Origin: Clostridium_AD frigoriphilum
Lineage (GTDB): Bacteria > Bacillota > Clostridia > Clostridiales > Clostridiaceae
Reading direction: 5' to 3'
Length of the DNA stretch: 64,000 nt
Assembly: GCF_036541405.1 (NCBI RefSeq)
Contig: NZ_JAZHFS010000022.1
Location: 1-64,000 of the forward strand
The notes beneath the pieces are model-generated. The model was not told the origin of the DNA and did not search any database. It was given only the letters and a program-made list of their open reading frames with translations. The first letter of the stretch is position 1. The number at the start of each line of letters is the position of its first letter. Made by a program: the position numbers and the translations under genes. Below are positions 1 through 8,825 of this stretch, one piece after another.

Positions 1-260
1 ATTTTGTCAACTACTTCTTTAAAATAAATTTTTATTTAAAATCTATTAAATTGTAATTAACAGTTAGTTTAGTGTGCCACTTCTATGTGACGACAAGGAG
101 TATTCTATCATATACATATAAGGTCACTTTTAACTTAAGTATATTCTAGTAAGATTAACTCTATTTTCCTACATATAGGTCTAAATAATTCAATATACCG
201 CATTCGGATACGCATGGTAAAATGATTTAAATATTTGTAATATTGCTAACATTAAAAAAT

Positions 261-292
261 ATCATCATTCAAGTATATACTTAAATGATGAT
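261..292. repeat. Near-perfect palindrome, possible terminator hairpin
   Basis: A 32-base inverted repeat reads ATCATCATT, one mismatch, AAGTAT then ATACTT, one mismatch, AATGATGAT, with almost no loop. It lies just beyond the XdhC-like relic on the minus strand and may be its old terminator, although no clear T-tract follows. The rest of bases 1-297 shows nothing I can assign. Confidence 0.35.
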
Positions 293-297
293 AACCA

Positions 298-423
298 CTA
301 AAATGATTCTATAAGAACTTCCATAACTCCGTCGCATACCATACCCTCCTCTATAACAGTAACAGATAAATTCACTTTTGATACAAATTCAGATAAAGGC
401 ATGGCTATGTGCCCACCACAATA
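298..423 (-). pseudogene. Relic of an XdhC/CoxI-family molybdenum hydroxylase maturation gene
   Basis: The minus strand encodes about 41 residues beginning YCGGHIAMPLSEF and continuing into VNLSVTVIEE before a stop. This matches the start of the Rossmann domain of XdhC-family proteins, where a CGGGH(V/I)xxPL motif is followed by a beta strand ending in TVIDDR. An in-frame stop lies immediately upstream (424-426), the expected glycine triplet is one residue short, and the domain stops about 40 residues in. I read it as a decayed fragment at the end of the molybdenum hydroxylase island. It could instead be a chance short ORF, but the match is in a fitting place. Confidence 0.5.
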
Positions 424-452
424 TTATTTAAATATATTTTATATGTTAACTA

Positions 453-1475
453 CTAAAATGCTTTTCCAAAACCACAATTTGGATAAGTACATGTTTCACA
501 ATTTCTACATAGACCTCCATGAGCTAACTTCTTAATATCACTTCTAGTAGGCTTATCTCCTGCCATAATTCTTGGTATAATCAAATCAAAAATACTTATC
601 TTATGATACATTACGCATCCTGGCAAACCAACAACAGGAATATCACCAATATATGCAAGCAAAAACATCGCGCCTGGAAGAACAGATGCGCCATAAGTTA
701 CAACTTTTCCTCCTGCTTTGCGAATGCCAGAAGGTGTTCTGTCATCTCGGTCTACAGACATACCACCTGTAACTGCTACCATGTCTACTTTTTCGAATAG
801 TAACTGCTTAATAGAATCTGCAATCATATCATCATTATCATCAGATATTATTTGATGAACAACTGTGCTTCCCAATAAACCAAACTTTTTATCTAAAATA
901 GGACCGAAAGCGTCTTTTATTCTTCCATGATAAATTTCGCTTCCTGTAGTTACGAGACCTACCTTAAGTGATTTTAATGGTGTTACTTTAATAATCGCAT
1001 TATCCAAACATACAGTTTCCGCTGTGCTTACGATTTTTTCACGTATAAACAGTGGTATAACCCTTGTGCCTGCCACTACCTGTCCTTGTTTTACTACTTG
1101 ATTTTTGTGAAGTGTAGCAAACACAACCTCCTCTTGATCAATAAGTTCCATAAGCTTGTCCACATCAATTTGAAGCAGACCATCATACAATGCTACTAGC
1201 TCAATTTTGCCCTCACCTTTAACTTTAAGTTCAATGCCTATGCCTGCCGCTGCTTTTGCTATTCTAATTGCTGCTTCATCCTCATGTACCCCATCATCTT
1301 CCAAGTTAATAACGAACAAATTTTCTTTTCCCATCTCAAGAAGTACTGGGATATCTTGCTCCTTAACCACATACCCCTTTTTAAATCGGCTTCCCTTATA
1401 TTTCCCGGGAATAATTTGTGTCATATCATGTACTAAAACCATACCTACAGAATCATAAACGGAAACTGTCTTCAT
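453..1475 (-). CDS. Molybdopterin-binding protein (MoeA/MogA-like domain) with Cys-rich tail
   Basis: This 340-residue protein has a MoeA/MogA/CinA-type molybdopterin-binding domain at about residues 170-310: VGLVTTGSEIYHGRI, then VTGGMSVDRDDRTP, then VVGLPGCVMYHK. Such proteins occur beside selenium-dependent molybdenum hydroxylases and probably act in cofactor insertion or maturation in the cytoplasm. The C-terminus carries CRNCETCTYPNC, a likely metal or Fe-S site. The ATG has an AGGAGG ribosome site at 1485-1490. It lies downstream of ygeX across a hairpin terminator. The exact step is not established. Confidence 0.75.
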   Translation of the reverse strand: MKTVSVYDSVGMVLVHDMTQIIPGKYKGSRFKKGYVVKEQDIPVLLEMGKENLFVINLEDDGVHEDEAAIRIAKAAAGIGIELKVKGEGKIELVALYDGLLQIDVDKLMELIDQEEVVFATLHKNQVVKQGQVVAGTRVIPLFIREKIVSTAETVCLDNAIIKVTPLKSLKVGLVTTGSEIYHGRIKDAFGPILDKKFGLLGSTVVHQIISDDNDDMIADSIKQLLFEKVDMVAVTGGMSVDRDDRTPSGIRKAGGKVVTYGASVLPGAMFLLAYIGDIPVVGLPGCVMYHKISIFDLIIPRIMAGDKPTRSDIKKLAHGGLCRNCETCTYPNCGFGKAF

Positions 1476-1549
1476 ATTTGTTATCCTCCTATATTTTCTA
1501 TGGCATACTTTTTCAAAGCCACATTTTTTTTGTTATTCAAAGTTAAAAT

Positions 1550-1569
1550 CCATCAGATTTCTCTGATGG
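1550..1569. terminator. Hairpin terminator after ygeX
   Basis: A perfect 8-bp stem (CCATCAGA/TCTGATGG) with a TTTC loop lies between ygeX and the molybdopterin-binding gene, followed on the minus strand by ATTTTAACTTT. It probably ends or attenuates the ygeX transcript. Confidence 0.55.
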
Positions 1570-1648
1570 TAAAAATATTCTAACATACTAGACAATACCA
1601 TATTTTTTCTAAAAATAAGTGTTTGAATTTTTTACATATGTTTTATAG

Positions 1649-2872
1649 TTATATACTTGCATATGCTCCATCCCAAACTATTTTCTTATAATTAATTGGA
1701 TCAGTATCTCCCTCTGTACTTATTACAAGTATTTTTGAATCTTTATTTATATTTAATTTCTTAGCTATTTCTTTTAAATTACTATCTCCTAAAATCAAGC
1801 TCACCATTCCCAAACAAACTGCGCCAGATTCTCCAGATGTAACTTTAGGATCTCCCTTTAATGGATTCCCAAGTATTCTCATACCCCTCGCTGTTACATA
1901 ATCAGGACAAGAGATATACATATCAGCATAATCTCTTAAGATTCCCCAGCTAACAATATTAGGTTCTCCACATGCAAGTCCAGCCATTATTGTTGGCATA
2001 TATCCTGTCACTGCATGAGCTTTTCCATCTCTTTCTTTAACAGAGTTAAATATACATGCTGCTTCGTTTGGTTCAACTATAGTAGTTATTGGTCTATCTG
2101 CGCCAAATTCAGCTGCTAAATATCCTTGTATACTTCCAGCAAAAGAACCTACACCTGCTTGCAGAAATACATGAGTAGGAATATCTCCTTGCTCTTTTAT
2201 CTGCTGCAACGCTTCATCTATAAGTGTTGCATATCCTTGCATAATCCAAGTTGGAATATCTGTATAACCTTCCCATGCACTGTCTTGTACCATTACTCCA
2301 TTATGCTGATGCGCATATTTATTTGCGAGTCTTACTGCATCATCATAATTTAAATCTGTTATAGAAGCTTCTGCTCCTTCTTTTCTTATATTATTTAGTC
2401 TTACCTCTGATGACCCTTTTGGCATAAATACTACTGATTTTTGTCCTAACATCTTTGCTGCCCAGGCAATTCCTCTACCATGATTACCATCAGTTGCTGT
2501 AACAAAGGTAATATCTCCCAGTTTTTCTTTGATTTCTTTAGACCTAAGTTTTTCAAAAGAAAGCTCAGAAATATCCATATTTAATTTGTCTGCTAGGTAT
2601 TTACCAACAGCATATGAACCACCCAGTACTTTAAAAGCATTTAGTCCAAATCTATAAGATTCATCTTTCACCCATATATTACCGACTCCTAACTCTTTAG
2701 ATAATTCCTTTAAACTATGAAGTGGCGTTACTTTATATTCTAAAAAGCTTTTATGGAAACTTCTAACCTTTTTAACTTCTTTCTTATCAATAAATTCTAC
2801 AGATGCTTTCTTATTATCTACTTTTCTCGAATCTTCATTAGTAATGTATTTTATTGATTCTACATCTCTCAT
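1649..2872 (-). CDS. ygeX: Diaminopropionate ammonia-lyase
   Basis: A 407-residue fold-type II PLP enzyme that splits 2,3-diaminopropionate into pyruvate and two ammonia. The PLP lysine is Lys81 in NAFKVLGG. TATDGNHGRG at about 126-135 carries the aspartate (Asp128) matching the acid/base residue of E. coli DpaL. GVGSFAGS forms the phosphate-binding glycine loop. Length matches the family (about 400). It starts 36 bases after the TetR gene stop, so the two are probably co-transcribed. In anaerobic purine-degrading clusters this enzyme is thought to handle the terminal C3 product of ring breakdown. Confidence 0.9.
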   Translation of the reverse strand: MRDVESIKYITNEDSRKVDNKKASVEFIDKKEVKKVRSFHKSFLEYKVTPLHSLKELSKELGVGNIWVKDESYRFGLNAFKVLGGSYAVGKYLADKLNMDISELSFEKLRSKEIKEKLGDITFVTATDGNHGRGIAWAAKMLGQKSVVFMPKGSSEVRLNNIRKEGAEASITDLNYDDAVRLANKYAHQHNGVMVQDSAWEGYTDIPTWIMQGYATLIDEALQQIKEQGDIPTHVFLQAGVGSFAGSIQGYLAAEFGADRPITTIVEPNEAACIFNSVKERDGKAHAVTGYMPTIMAGLACGEPNIVSWGILRDYADMYISCPDYVTARGMRILGNPLKGDPKVTSGESGAVCLGMVSLILGDSNLKEIAKKLNINKDSKILVISTEGDTDPINYKKIVWDGAYASI

Positions 2873-2908
2873 AACAACCTCTCCTATACAATGTATTTTA
2901 TTATAAAA

Positions 2909-3493
2909 TCATTTTCTTATAATTTTACCAAATATCATTTTTTCTGCTAAATTAAAATATTCATCTAGATCAAATTTGCCCTCATCAATAAGATATTGCA
3001 AAGAAGCTCCTAACATTAAGGACACAGTTAAATATGGCAACATGTCCAAATACTTTTGATCTGTGTCTTCTATTTGATCACCTTTACTTAAAACCTCTCG
3101 AATACTCTCACGCCAAATTTCAAACGTATTTTGAAACTTTAATCTTATTTCTTCATTCACTGTTCCTTGAACCCAATAATCAATTTGTGTATAATCAAAT
3201 TTTTTCTTGTTGAGAATATCATTTTTTTTCTGATCAAAAAAGCCTCTAATATTTTGGTTTACAGTTTTATTTTCCAAACTAATATAATTTTTACGATCAT
3301 TAGAAAATTCTTCTTGCATCTTATCTAAAAGAGAAATCAATATATCATTTTTTGATGTGAAATGATAATGTAAATTCGATTGACTCATATTAGCCTCCTG
3401 CGCAATCATACGCATACGAGTACCACTAATCTTCTCTTTCGACACGATTTCCATTGCAGCATCAAGTATCTTTTGTTTAACATCATTAGACAT
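2909..3493 (-). CDS. TetR/AcrR-family transcriptional regulator
   Basis: A 194-residue regulator starting MSNDVKQKILDAA. The helix-turn-helix lies at about residues 23-46 and ends in the typical TetR motif SNLHYHFTSK. The C-terminal half should bind an effector. An upstream frame extends to 3646, but the ATG at 3493 has a GAGAGG ribosome site and the gene's own promoter lies inside that extension, so I use 3493. It sits between the purine permease and ygeX and is the best local candidate to control the leftward purine block, perhaps through the palindrome at 15785. The ligand is unknown. Confidence 0.8.
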   Translation of the reverse strand: MSNDVKQKILDAAMEIVSKEKISGTRMRMIAQEANMSQSNLHYHFTSKNDILISLLDKMQEEFSNDRKNYISLENKTVNQNIRGFFDQKKNDILNKKKFDYTQIDYWVQGTVNEEIRLKFQNTFEIWRESIREVLSKGDQIEDTDQKYLDMLPYLTVSLMLGASLQYLIDEGKFDLDEYFNLAEKMIFGKIIRK

Positions 3494-3574
3494 AAAATAA
3501 TATCCTCTCTCTCTTGTAATATTTAAAATCGTAAACAAATTTATAATTTTTCTTGCTTTAAATGTTTCAATATT

Positions 3575-3603
3575 ATTATATAATTTTCCAATTTTAATTA
3601 CAA
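3575..3603 (-). promoter_or_regulatory. Sigma-A-type promoter for the TetR gene and ygeX
   Basis: On the minus strand TTGTAA (3598-3603) is separated by 17 bases from TATAAT (3575-3580). It lies about 80 bases before the chosen start of the TetR gene. Confidence 0.5.
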
Positions 3604-3638
3604 CTTTATTTCCACCACTAAGGCACGATTTTATAATT

Positions 3639-5063
3639 TTACACAAAAGGAAGTAAAATATATCTTAGAAGGAACAATACGGCAAGTATATATACAATTG
3701 GACTCAGTTCCTTTTGCCTACCTGTGGCTATTTTCATTATTGGGTAGAAAATCATAGCAGCTGCAATTCCATTAGCTATACTATAAGTAAAAGGCATTAG
3801 TGCTATAGTAAAAAACGCTGGAAGTGCTTCTGTAAAGTCATCGAAATTTATATTTTTAATGGTAGACATCATTAAAACGCCTACTATCACAAGTGCTGGT
3901 GCTGTTGCCTGCCCAGGAACCAATCCAACAAGGCCTGAGAAAAATAGTGATAGAATAAACAATACTCCTACTGTTACTGAAGTAAGTCCAGTTCTTCCTC
4001 CTTCTGAAACGCCAGCTGTAGATTCAACATATGTTGAAACTGTACTTGTTCCTAAGAAAGCACCTGCAGTTGTTGCTACTGCATCACACAAAAGGGCTTT
4101 TTTCATTCTTAGCACCTTACCATTCTCGTCAAGCATCCCTGCTTTTGTAGCAGTTCCAACAAGTGTTCCAATAGTATCAAAAAGATCAACTAAACAAATT
4201 GTTATAACAACCATAAAAACGCTAAGAATAGCACCACCTACCGAAGTACCTCCTTTTGATAAGAGACCACTAAAATCAAATGCTGCAAATGTAGGAGCAA
4301 GTGATGGAGGTGCACTGAAAACATGTATATTTGCAAGGGATGTAATTCCAAGTGGAATACCTATTATTGTGGTTGAAATTATTCCAATAAGAATTGAACC
4401 CTTAACCCCTCTAGCCATCAATATACCCGTTATTGTAATTCCTATTATAGTAAGAAGCGTCCCTGCCTTTGTAAAGTTTCCAAACCCAACTAATGTTGCT
4501 TGATTTGCAACTATTACGCCACCAGATTTAAGTCCAATAAGAGCTATATATAATCCAATACCTCCAGATATTGCATACTTTAGATTTTGAGGTATCGCAT
4601 CAACTATCTTCTCTCGTATCGAAGTTACTGTAATAATTATGAATAATATTCCTGACATTAATACGCATGATAACGCCTGATGCCAAGTAAATCCTAGTGT
4701 TAAACATACTGTATAAGTGAAAAACGCATTAAGACCCATCCCTGGAGCCTGAGCAAAAGGCAAATTAGCATAAAATCCCATTATAAATGTACCAATAGCA
4801 GCTGCAAGGCAAGTAGCTACAAAAACAGCTGATACTATTGGGTCAGTACCTACAGTAAACTTTGTAGCTGCATCACCTATTGCGTTTGCTGAGTTCATAC
4901 CAGCTAGTTTTAGAATATTAGGATTAACAAATATAATGTACGCCATTGTAACAAAAGTAGTGATTCCAGCAAGTATTTCTGTCTTTACATTCGATTTATT
5001 TTCCTTCAAATGAAAATAAGATTCCAAAAATGAAGATTTCTCTTTAACTATATCGATTTTCAT
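3639..5063 (-). CDS. NCS2-family purine permease (AzgA/PbuG type)
   Basis: A 474-residue polytopic membrane protein of the AzgA branch, which imports hypoxanthine, guanine or adenine with protons. Diagnostic stretches are the N-terminal TEILAGITTFVTMAYIIFVNP, GLNAFFTYTVCLTLG and DLFDTIGTLVGTATKAG. The ATG is preceded by GGGGG with good spacing. It lies next to guanine deaminase, which makes guanine or hypoxanthine import the likely role. It belongs to a different branch from the xanthine/urate-type permease at 24030, so the island can take up two classes of purine. Confidence 0.85.
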   Translation of the reverse strand: MKIDIVKEKSSFLESYFHLKENKSNVKTEILAGITTFVTMAYIIFVNPNILKLAGMNSANAIGDAATKFTVGTDPIVSAVFVATCLAAAIGTFIMGFYANLPFAQAPGMGLNAFFTYTVCLTLGFTWHQALSCVLMSGILFIIITVTSIREKIVDAIPQNLKYAISGGIGLYIALIGLKSGGVIVANQATLVGFGNFTKAGTLLTIIGITITGILMARGVKGSILIGIISTTIIGIPLGITSLANIHVFSAPPSLAPTFAAFDFSGLLSKGGTSVGGAILSVFMVVITICLVDLFDTIGTLVGTATKAGMLDENGKVLRMKKALLCDAVATTAGAFLGTSTVSTYVESTAGVSEGGRTGLTSVTVGVLFILSLFFSGLVGLVPGQATAPALVIVGVLMMSTIKNINFDDFTEALPAFFTIALMPFTYSIANGIAAAMIFYPIMKIATGRQKELSPIVYILAVLFLLRYILLPFV

Positions 5064-5099
5064 AAAATAACCCCCAAAATTATAATTTATTATCGATTT

Positions 5100-6386
5100 T
5101 TAAAAAAAACATTCCGGTTCTTCTATTTCTCTGCCAGCTACATATCTTACTTTAATGTTTCTATCGTCCCCAGCATAAATAAACCTTTGTAACCTTTCTT
5201 CTATTGAAAATGCTTTAAAAGTTGGCATACTACTGTCATCAATAACTAGAGCATCAAATGCGTATCCCTCTTCAAAACTACCCACTTTCCCAAAAAATTC
5301 TCCTCCACCTTTTGTTGCAAGATAAAATAATTCTGCTATGTTCAAAGGCTTATCTACTCTACCACTTTCAATCCATTTTATATTTGACACCTGCGCAGCA
5401 CTTACTATTATATCCATCATTGATAATGAATTTCCTGCTGATATATCACTTGCAAGGCCTACTTTAACTCCTTTTTCAAGCAATTTTCTAATAGGCGCAT
5501 TGCCACTTGCTAAATTACAATTTGAACTAGGACAATGTGCTATAAATACCTTTTTTCTTGCCAAAAGTTCTATTTCATCTGCATCAACCAAAACACAATG
5601 AGCCATTATAGTAGGTACATCTCCAAGTAATCCAACTTCATTATAGACACTCGTATAGTTTTTACAATTTGGGTGAAGTTCTTTAACAAAACTTATTTCA
5701 CCATAATTCTCACTCAAATGTGACTGTATAGGAGCATTATATTTTTTCGCAAGAATTCCAAGATTTTTTAAAAGATCAAAACTACAGCTTGGAACAAATC
5801 TCGGTGTTACTATAGGTTTTACTAACTCATATTTGTTTGTGTATTCTTTAAGTATTTCCTCTGTATCACGAATTGACTCCACTGCTGTTTCTGTTAAATC
5901 TTGTGGAGAATTTCTGTCCATATTAACTTTCCCTACATATGCTGATAGGCCAGCTCGCGCAAACATATCCATTAGTAACTTTGTTGACTTTTTATGGATT
6001 GTAGCAAAAACACATGACCTTGTTGTTCCAAATTTCCACAATTCTCTTATTAAAGATGAGTATACTTTTTTAGCATAACTAATATCTACATATTTAGCTT
6101 CCTCAGGAAAAGTATACTCTTCAAGCCATGGCATAAGTTCCTTATCGAGTCCAAGTCCTAAGTTTGCAAACTGTGATGCATGCAAATGTATATCTACAAA
6201 TCCAGGTATTATCATTGCATTCCCATAATCTATTACTTTTAAATCACTAAATTCTTCATTAAGTTTTTTATAAACACCTTTTACAAGATTGCCTTGCACT
6301 ACTATATATCCATTCCTAATTACCTCATATTCACCAAATACTTTAGTAAATATGATATTTCCTTTAACTGCATAATCAATGCGCAT
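5100..6386 (-). CDS. guaD: Guanine deaminase
   Basis: A 428-residue amidohydrolase that converts guanine to xanthine and ammonia using one zinc. Metal ligands are seen in HLHASQF (His67 and His69), in SHLSENYGE, in MAHCVLVD and in ASDISAGNSLS. PSSNCNLASG is the typical substrate-pocket loop of guanine deaminases. The start has a GGGGGG ribosome site. The gene lies between the purine permease and the hydantoinase and feeds guanine into the xanthine pool used by the hydroxylases on the other strand. Confidence 0.88.
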   Translation of the reverse strand: MRIDYAVKGNIIFTKVFGEYEVIRNGYIVVQGNLVKGVYKKLNEEFSDLKVIDYGNAMIIPGFVDIHLHASQFANLGLGLDKELMPWLEEYTFPEEAKYVDISYAKKVYSSLIRELWKFGTTRSCVFATIHKKSTKLLMDMFARAGLSAYVGKVNMDRNSPQDLTETAVESIRDTEEILKEYTNKYELVKPIVTPRFVPSCSFDLLKNLGILAKKYNAPIQSHLSENYGEISFVKELHPNCKNYTSVYNEVGLLGDVPTIMAHCVLVDADEIELLARKKVFIAHCPSSNCNLASGNAPIRKLLEKGVKVGLASDISAGNSLSMMDIIVSAAQVSNIKWIESGRVDKPLNIAELFYLATKGGGEFFGKVGSFEEGYAFDALVIDDSSMPTFKAFSIEERLQRFIYAGDDRNIKVRYVAGREIEEPECFF

Positions 6387-6428
6387 TAAAAGCCCCCCAC
6401 TTTAACTACTACTTAAATAGTGTATTCC

Positions 6429-7814
6429 CTACTTATTTATCTTTCTAAAAATATATTTACCAAGAGGTTCTTTTTCAACCAGTTCCCCATTAGAAATTAC
6501 TTTATTTCCTCTTAAAAACTCATGTAGTACTCTACCCTGTTGCTCAAATCCTTCAAAAAGATTGTAATCTACCTTTTGAGTTTGATTAACAGCTGTAATA
6601 TATGATTTAAAATTAGGATCCCAAACTACTATATCTGCATCACTTCCAATAGAGATTGTTCCTTTTTGTGGAAACATTCCAAATGTTTTTGCTGCATTAG
6701 TTGAAGTTATTGCAACCATTTCATTTATACTTATCTTGCCACTTACTACTCCATAAGTATAAATTAGCCCCATTCTATTCTCCACACCTGGCGCTCCATT
6801 TGGAATTTTTGTGAAGTCGTTAATTCCAATATCCTTTTGCCCTTTGTAATTAAAAGAACAATGATCTGATCCAATAGTTTTTATTTCTCCCTGGCTTATG
6901 CCTTTCCACAATGCTTCCTGATCATAATCTTTTCTAAGTGGAGGTGAGATCACAGATTTTGCTCCCTCAAAACTATCACTCTTTTCTTCTCCATAACATG
7001 AATCATTTAAAAGTAAATACTGAGGGCAAGTTTCAACAAAAACTTTTACTCCTCTTTTTTTAGCATCAAGAATACTTAGTAAACCTTCTCTTGAACTTAA
7101 ATGCACAATATATACTGGTGTATCCATAATCTCTGAAAAATTTAAAAGTCTTGTTATAGCTTCTCTTTCAGCTTCAACAGGTCTAGTCTTAGCATGGTAG
7201 TAGGGAGTAGTATGATTCTTAATTTTTGCTTCACTTATAAGTTCATCAATTACATCTCCATTTTCACAGTGAAAGCATATCAATGTTTTGGTTTTTCTGC
7301 TTTTATTAAGTGCTTTTAATATTACTCCATCATCCACTTGAAGATTACCCTTGTAAGCCATATATAGCTTAAATGAAGTTACTCCTTCATTGATCATTTC
7401 TTCCATTTCAAGTGCTACTTCATCATTCCAATCGGTGATACCCATATGGAAACCATAATCACAGTAACAAACTCCAGCAGATTTTTCATGTTGTGCATGA
7501 AGAGCCTCTTTTAAAGACCCTCCCTTATTTTGAGTTGCATAATCGATTATTGTAGTAGTTCCACCAACAATTGCAGCTTTTGTTCCACTTTTGAAATCAT
7601 CTGCTGTTGTCATAGTGCCCACATTTAAAGCAAAATGTGTATGAGTATCTATTCCACCAGGAATAATATAACAACCATGAGCATCTATTATTTCGTCATC
7701 TGTTTTTCCTAAATCACTACCAATTGATCCAATTTTATCGTTTTCTATTCGCACATCTGCATAATAAGCATCCACTGCAGTTACGACTTTACCGCCAATG
7801 AGCAAAATACCCAA
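6429..7814 (-). CDS. hydA: Dihydropyrimidinase / hydantoinase (HyuA/YgeZ type)
   Basis: A 461-residue cyclic amidohydrolase. GIDTHTHF holds the first metal histidines (His58, His60), SFKLYMAYKG holds the lysine to be carbamylated (Lys149), and HCENGD, HLSSREG and GSDHCSF give the remaining ligands. It opens cyclic ureides such as dihydropyrimidines or hydantoins; here the substrate is probably an imidazole- or pyrimidine-ring intermediate of purine breakdown. The start is a TTG behind AAGGGAG. The homologue hyuA/ygeZ is a standard member of ygeW-ygfK-ssnA clusters. True substrate unknown. Confidence 0.85.
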   Translation of the reverse strand: MGILLIGGKVVTAVDAYYADVRIENDKIGSIGSDLGKTDDEIIDAHGCYIIPGGIDTHTHFALNVGTMTTADDFKSGTKAAIVGGTTTIIDYATQNKGGSLKEALHAQHEKSAGVCYCDYGFHMGITDWNDEVALEMEEMINEGVTSFKLYMAYKGNLQVDDGVILKALNKSRKTKTLICFHCENGDVIDELISEAKIKNHTTPYYHAKTRPVEAEREAITRLLNFSEIMDTPVYIVHLSSREGLLSILDAKKRGVKVFVETCPQYLLLNDSCYGEEKSDSFEGAKSVISPPLRKDYDQEALWKGISQGEIKTIGSDHCSFNYKGQKDIGINDFTKIPNGAPGVENRMGLIYTYGVVSGKISINEMVAITSTNAAKTFGMFPQKGTISIGSDADIVVWDPNFKSYITAVNQTQKVDYNLFEGFEQQGRVLHEFLRGNKVISNGELVEKEPLGKYIFRKINK

Positions 7815-7856
7815 AAATAAGACTCCCTTCTTAATATACTGTTGTAACTTCTTTTA

Positions 7857-8807
7857 CTATTTATTTAATGTTATAACTGTTCCTGTCTTTCCATCCAAGG
7901 CATCAAGTGCACTATAAAGTGAAGTAATTATTGCCTTATGTGATGGGCTTGATTTTGCAAACGCAATAGCTGCCATCATTTTTGGAAGCATTGAGCCTGG
8001 TGCAAAGTGACCCTCCTGCATATACTTCTGTGCCTCGAGTACTGTAATGCAGTTAAGGTCTTTTTGACTTGGCTTATTATAGTTAATTGATACCTTTTCA
8101 ACTTCTGTAAGTATTAATAAAATATCTGCATTTATATCCTCTGCAAGCTTTTCAGCTGCTAAATCTTTGTCTATAACCGCCTCAACGCCCTTAAGTGAAC
8201 CATCTTTTTCCAGTGTTACAGGTATACCACCCCCCCCAGCAGTTACACAAATAGTTGTATCAAGTAACGTTTCTATAGTTGAGAATTCTACTATTTTTTG
8301 AGGAATAGGAGACGCTACCACTCTTCTAAATCCCCTACCTGAGTCTTCCTTCATTATATAACCTTTTTCACTCTCAAGATTCTCAGCTTCTTCTTTTGTG
8401 TAAAAAGCTCCTATTGGCTTTGTTGGATTTTTAAATGCTATGTCATCTTTATCAACAATTACCTGGGTTACAATAGTTACCACAGGTACATGCTTATTAA
8501 CTTTAAGCAATGCATTTCTTAATGATTGCTGTATATGGTATCCTATATAACTCTGGCTCATTGCACCACAAACATCAAGAGGCATCGGTGGAGTAACACT
8601 TGCAGAAGACTCAAGTGCCATTACTATTCTTCCAACTTGAGGTCCATTTCCATGAACTATTACAAGTTTATACCCTCTGCATTTTAACTGAGCTATATAC
8701 TGCGTGGTTTTATCAATTACTTTTAACTGCGCCGCGGATGTTGCAGGCGTTCCTACTTTTTGGAGTGCATTTCCACCTAAAGCAACAACTAATAAGGTTG
8801 GTTTCAT
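7857..8807 (-). CDS. arcC: Carbamate kinase (YqeA/ArcC type)
   Basis: A 316-residue amino-acid kinase-fold protein that turns carbamoyl phosphate plus ADP into ATP, carbon dioxide and ammonia. It has VVALGGNAL at the N-terminus, VIVHGNGPQVG, DKDLAAEKLA and a glycine loop in GGGGIP. The ATG at 8807 follows GGAGG at 8 bases; the longer TTG-started frame to 8822 would begin inside that site. With the carbamoyltransferase YgeW in the same block it can yield ATP from purine carbon. A run of eight G residues lies inside the codons for the glycine loop. Confidence 0.9.
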   Translation of the reverse strand: MKPTLLVVALGGNALQKVGTPATSAAQLKVIDKTTQYIAQLKCRGYKLVIVHGNGPQVGRIVMALESSASVTPPMPLDVCGAMSQSYIGYHIQQSLRNALLKVNKHVPVVTIVTQVIVDKDDIAFKNPTKPIGAFYTKEEAENLESEKGYIMKEDSGRGFRRVVASPIPQKIVEFSTIETLLDTTICVTAGGGGIPVTLEKDGSLKGVEAVIDKDLAAEKLAEDINADILLILTEVEKVSINYNKPSQKDLNCITVLEAQKYMQEGHFAPGSMLPKMMAAIAFAKSSPSHKAIITSLYSALDALDGKTGTVITLNK

Positions 8808-8825
8808 TTTATATTCCTCCAAAAA

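Noticed and set aside
3859..4503. Open frame of 214 codons on the plus strand
   Set aside because: It lies wholly antisense to the AzgA-type permease, which has clear family motifs; it has no family likeness or ribosome site.
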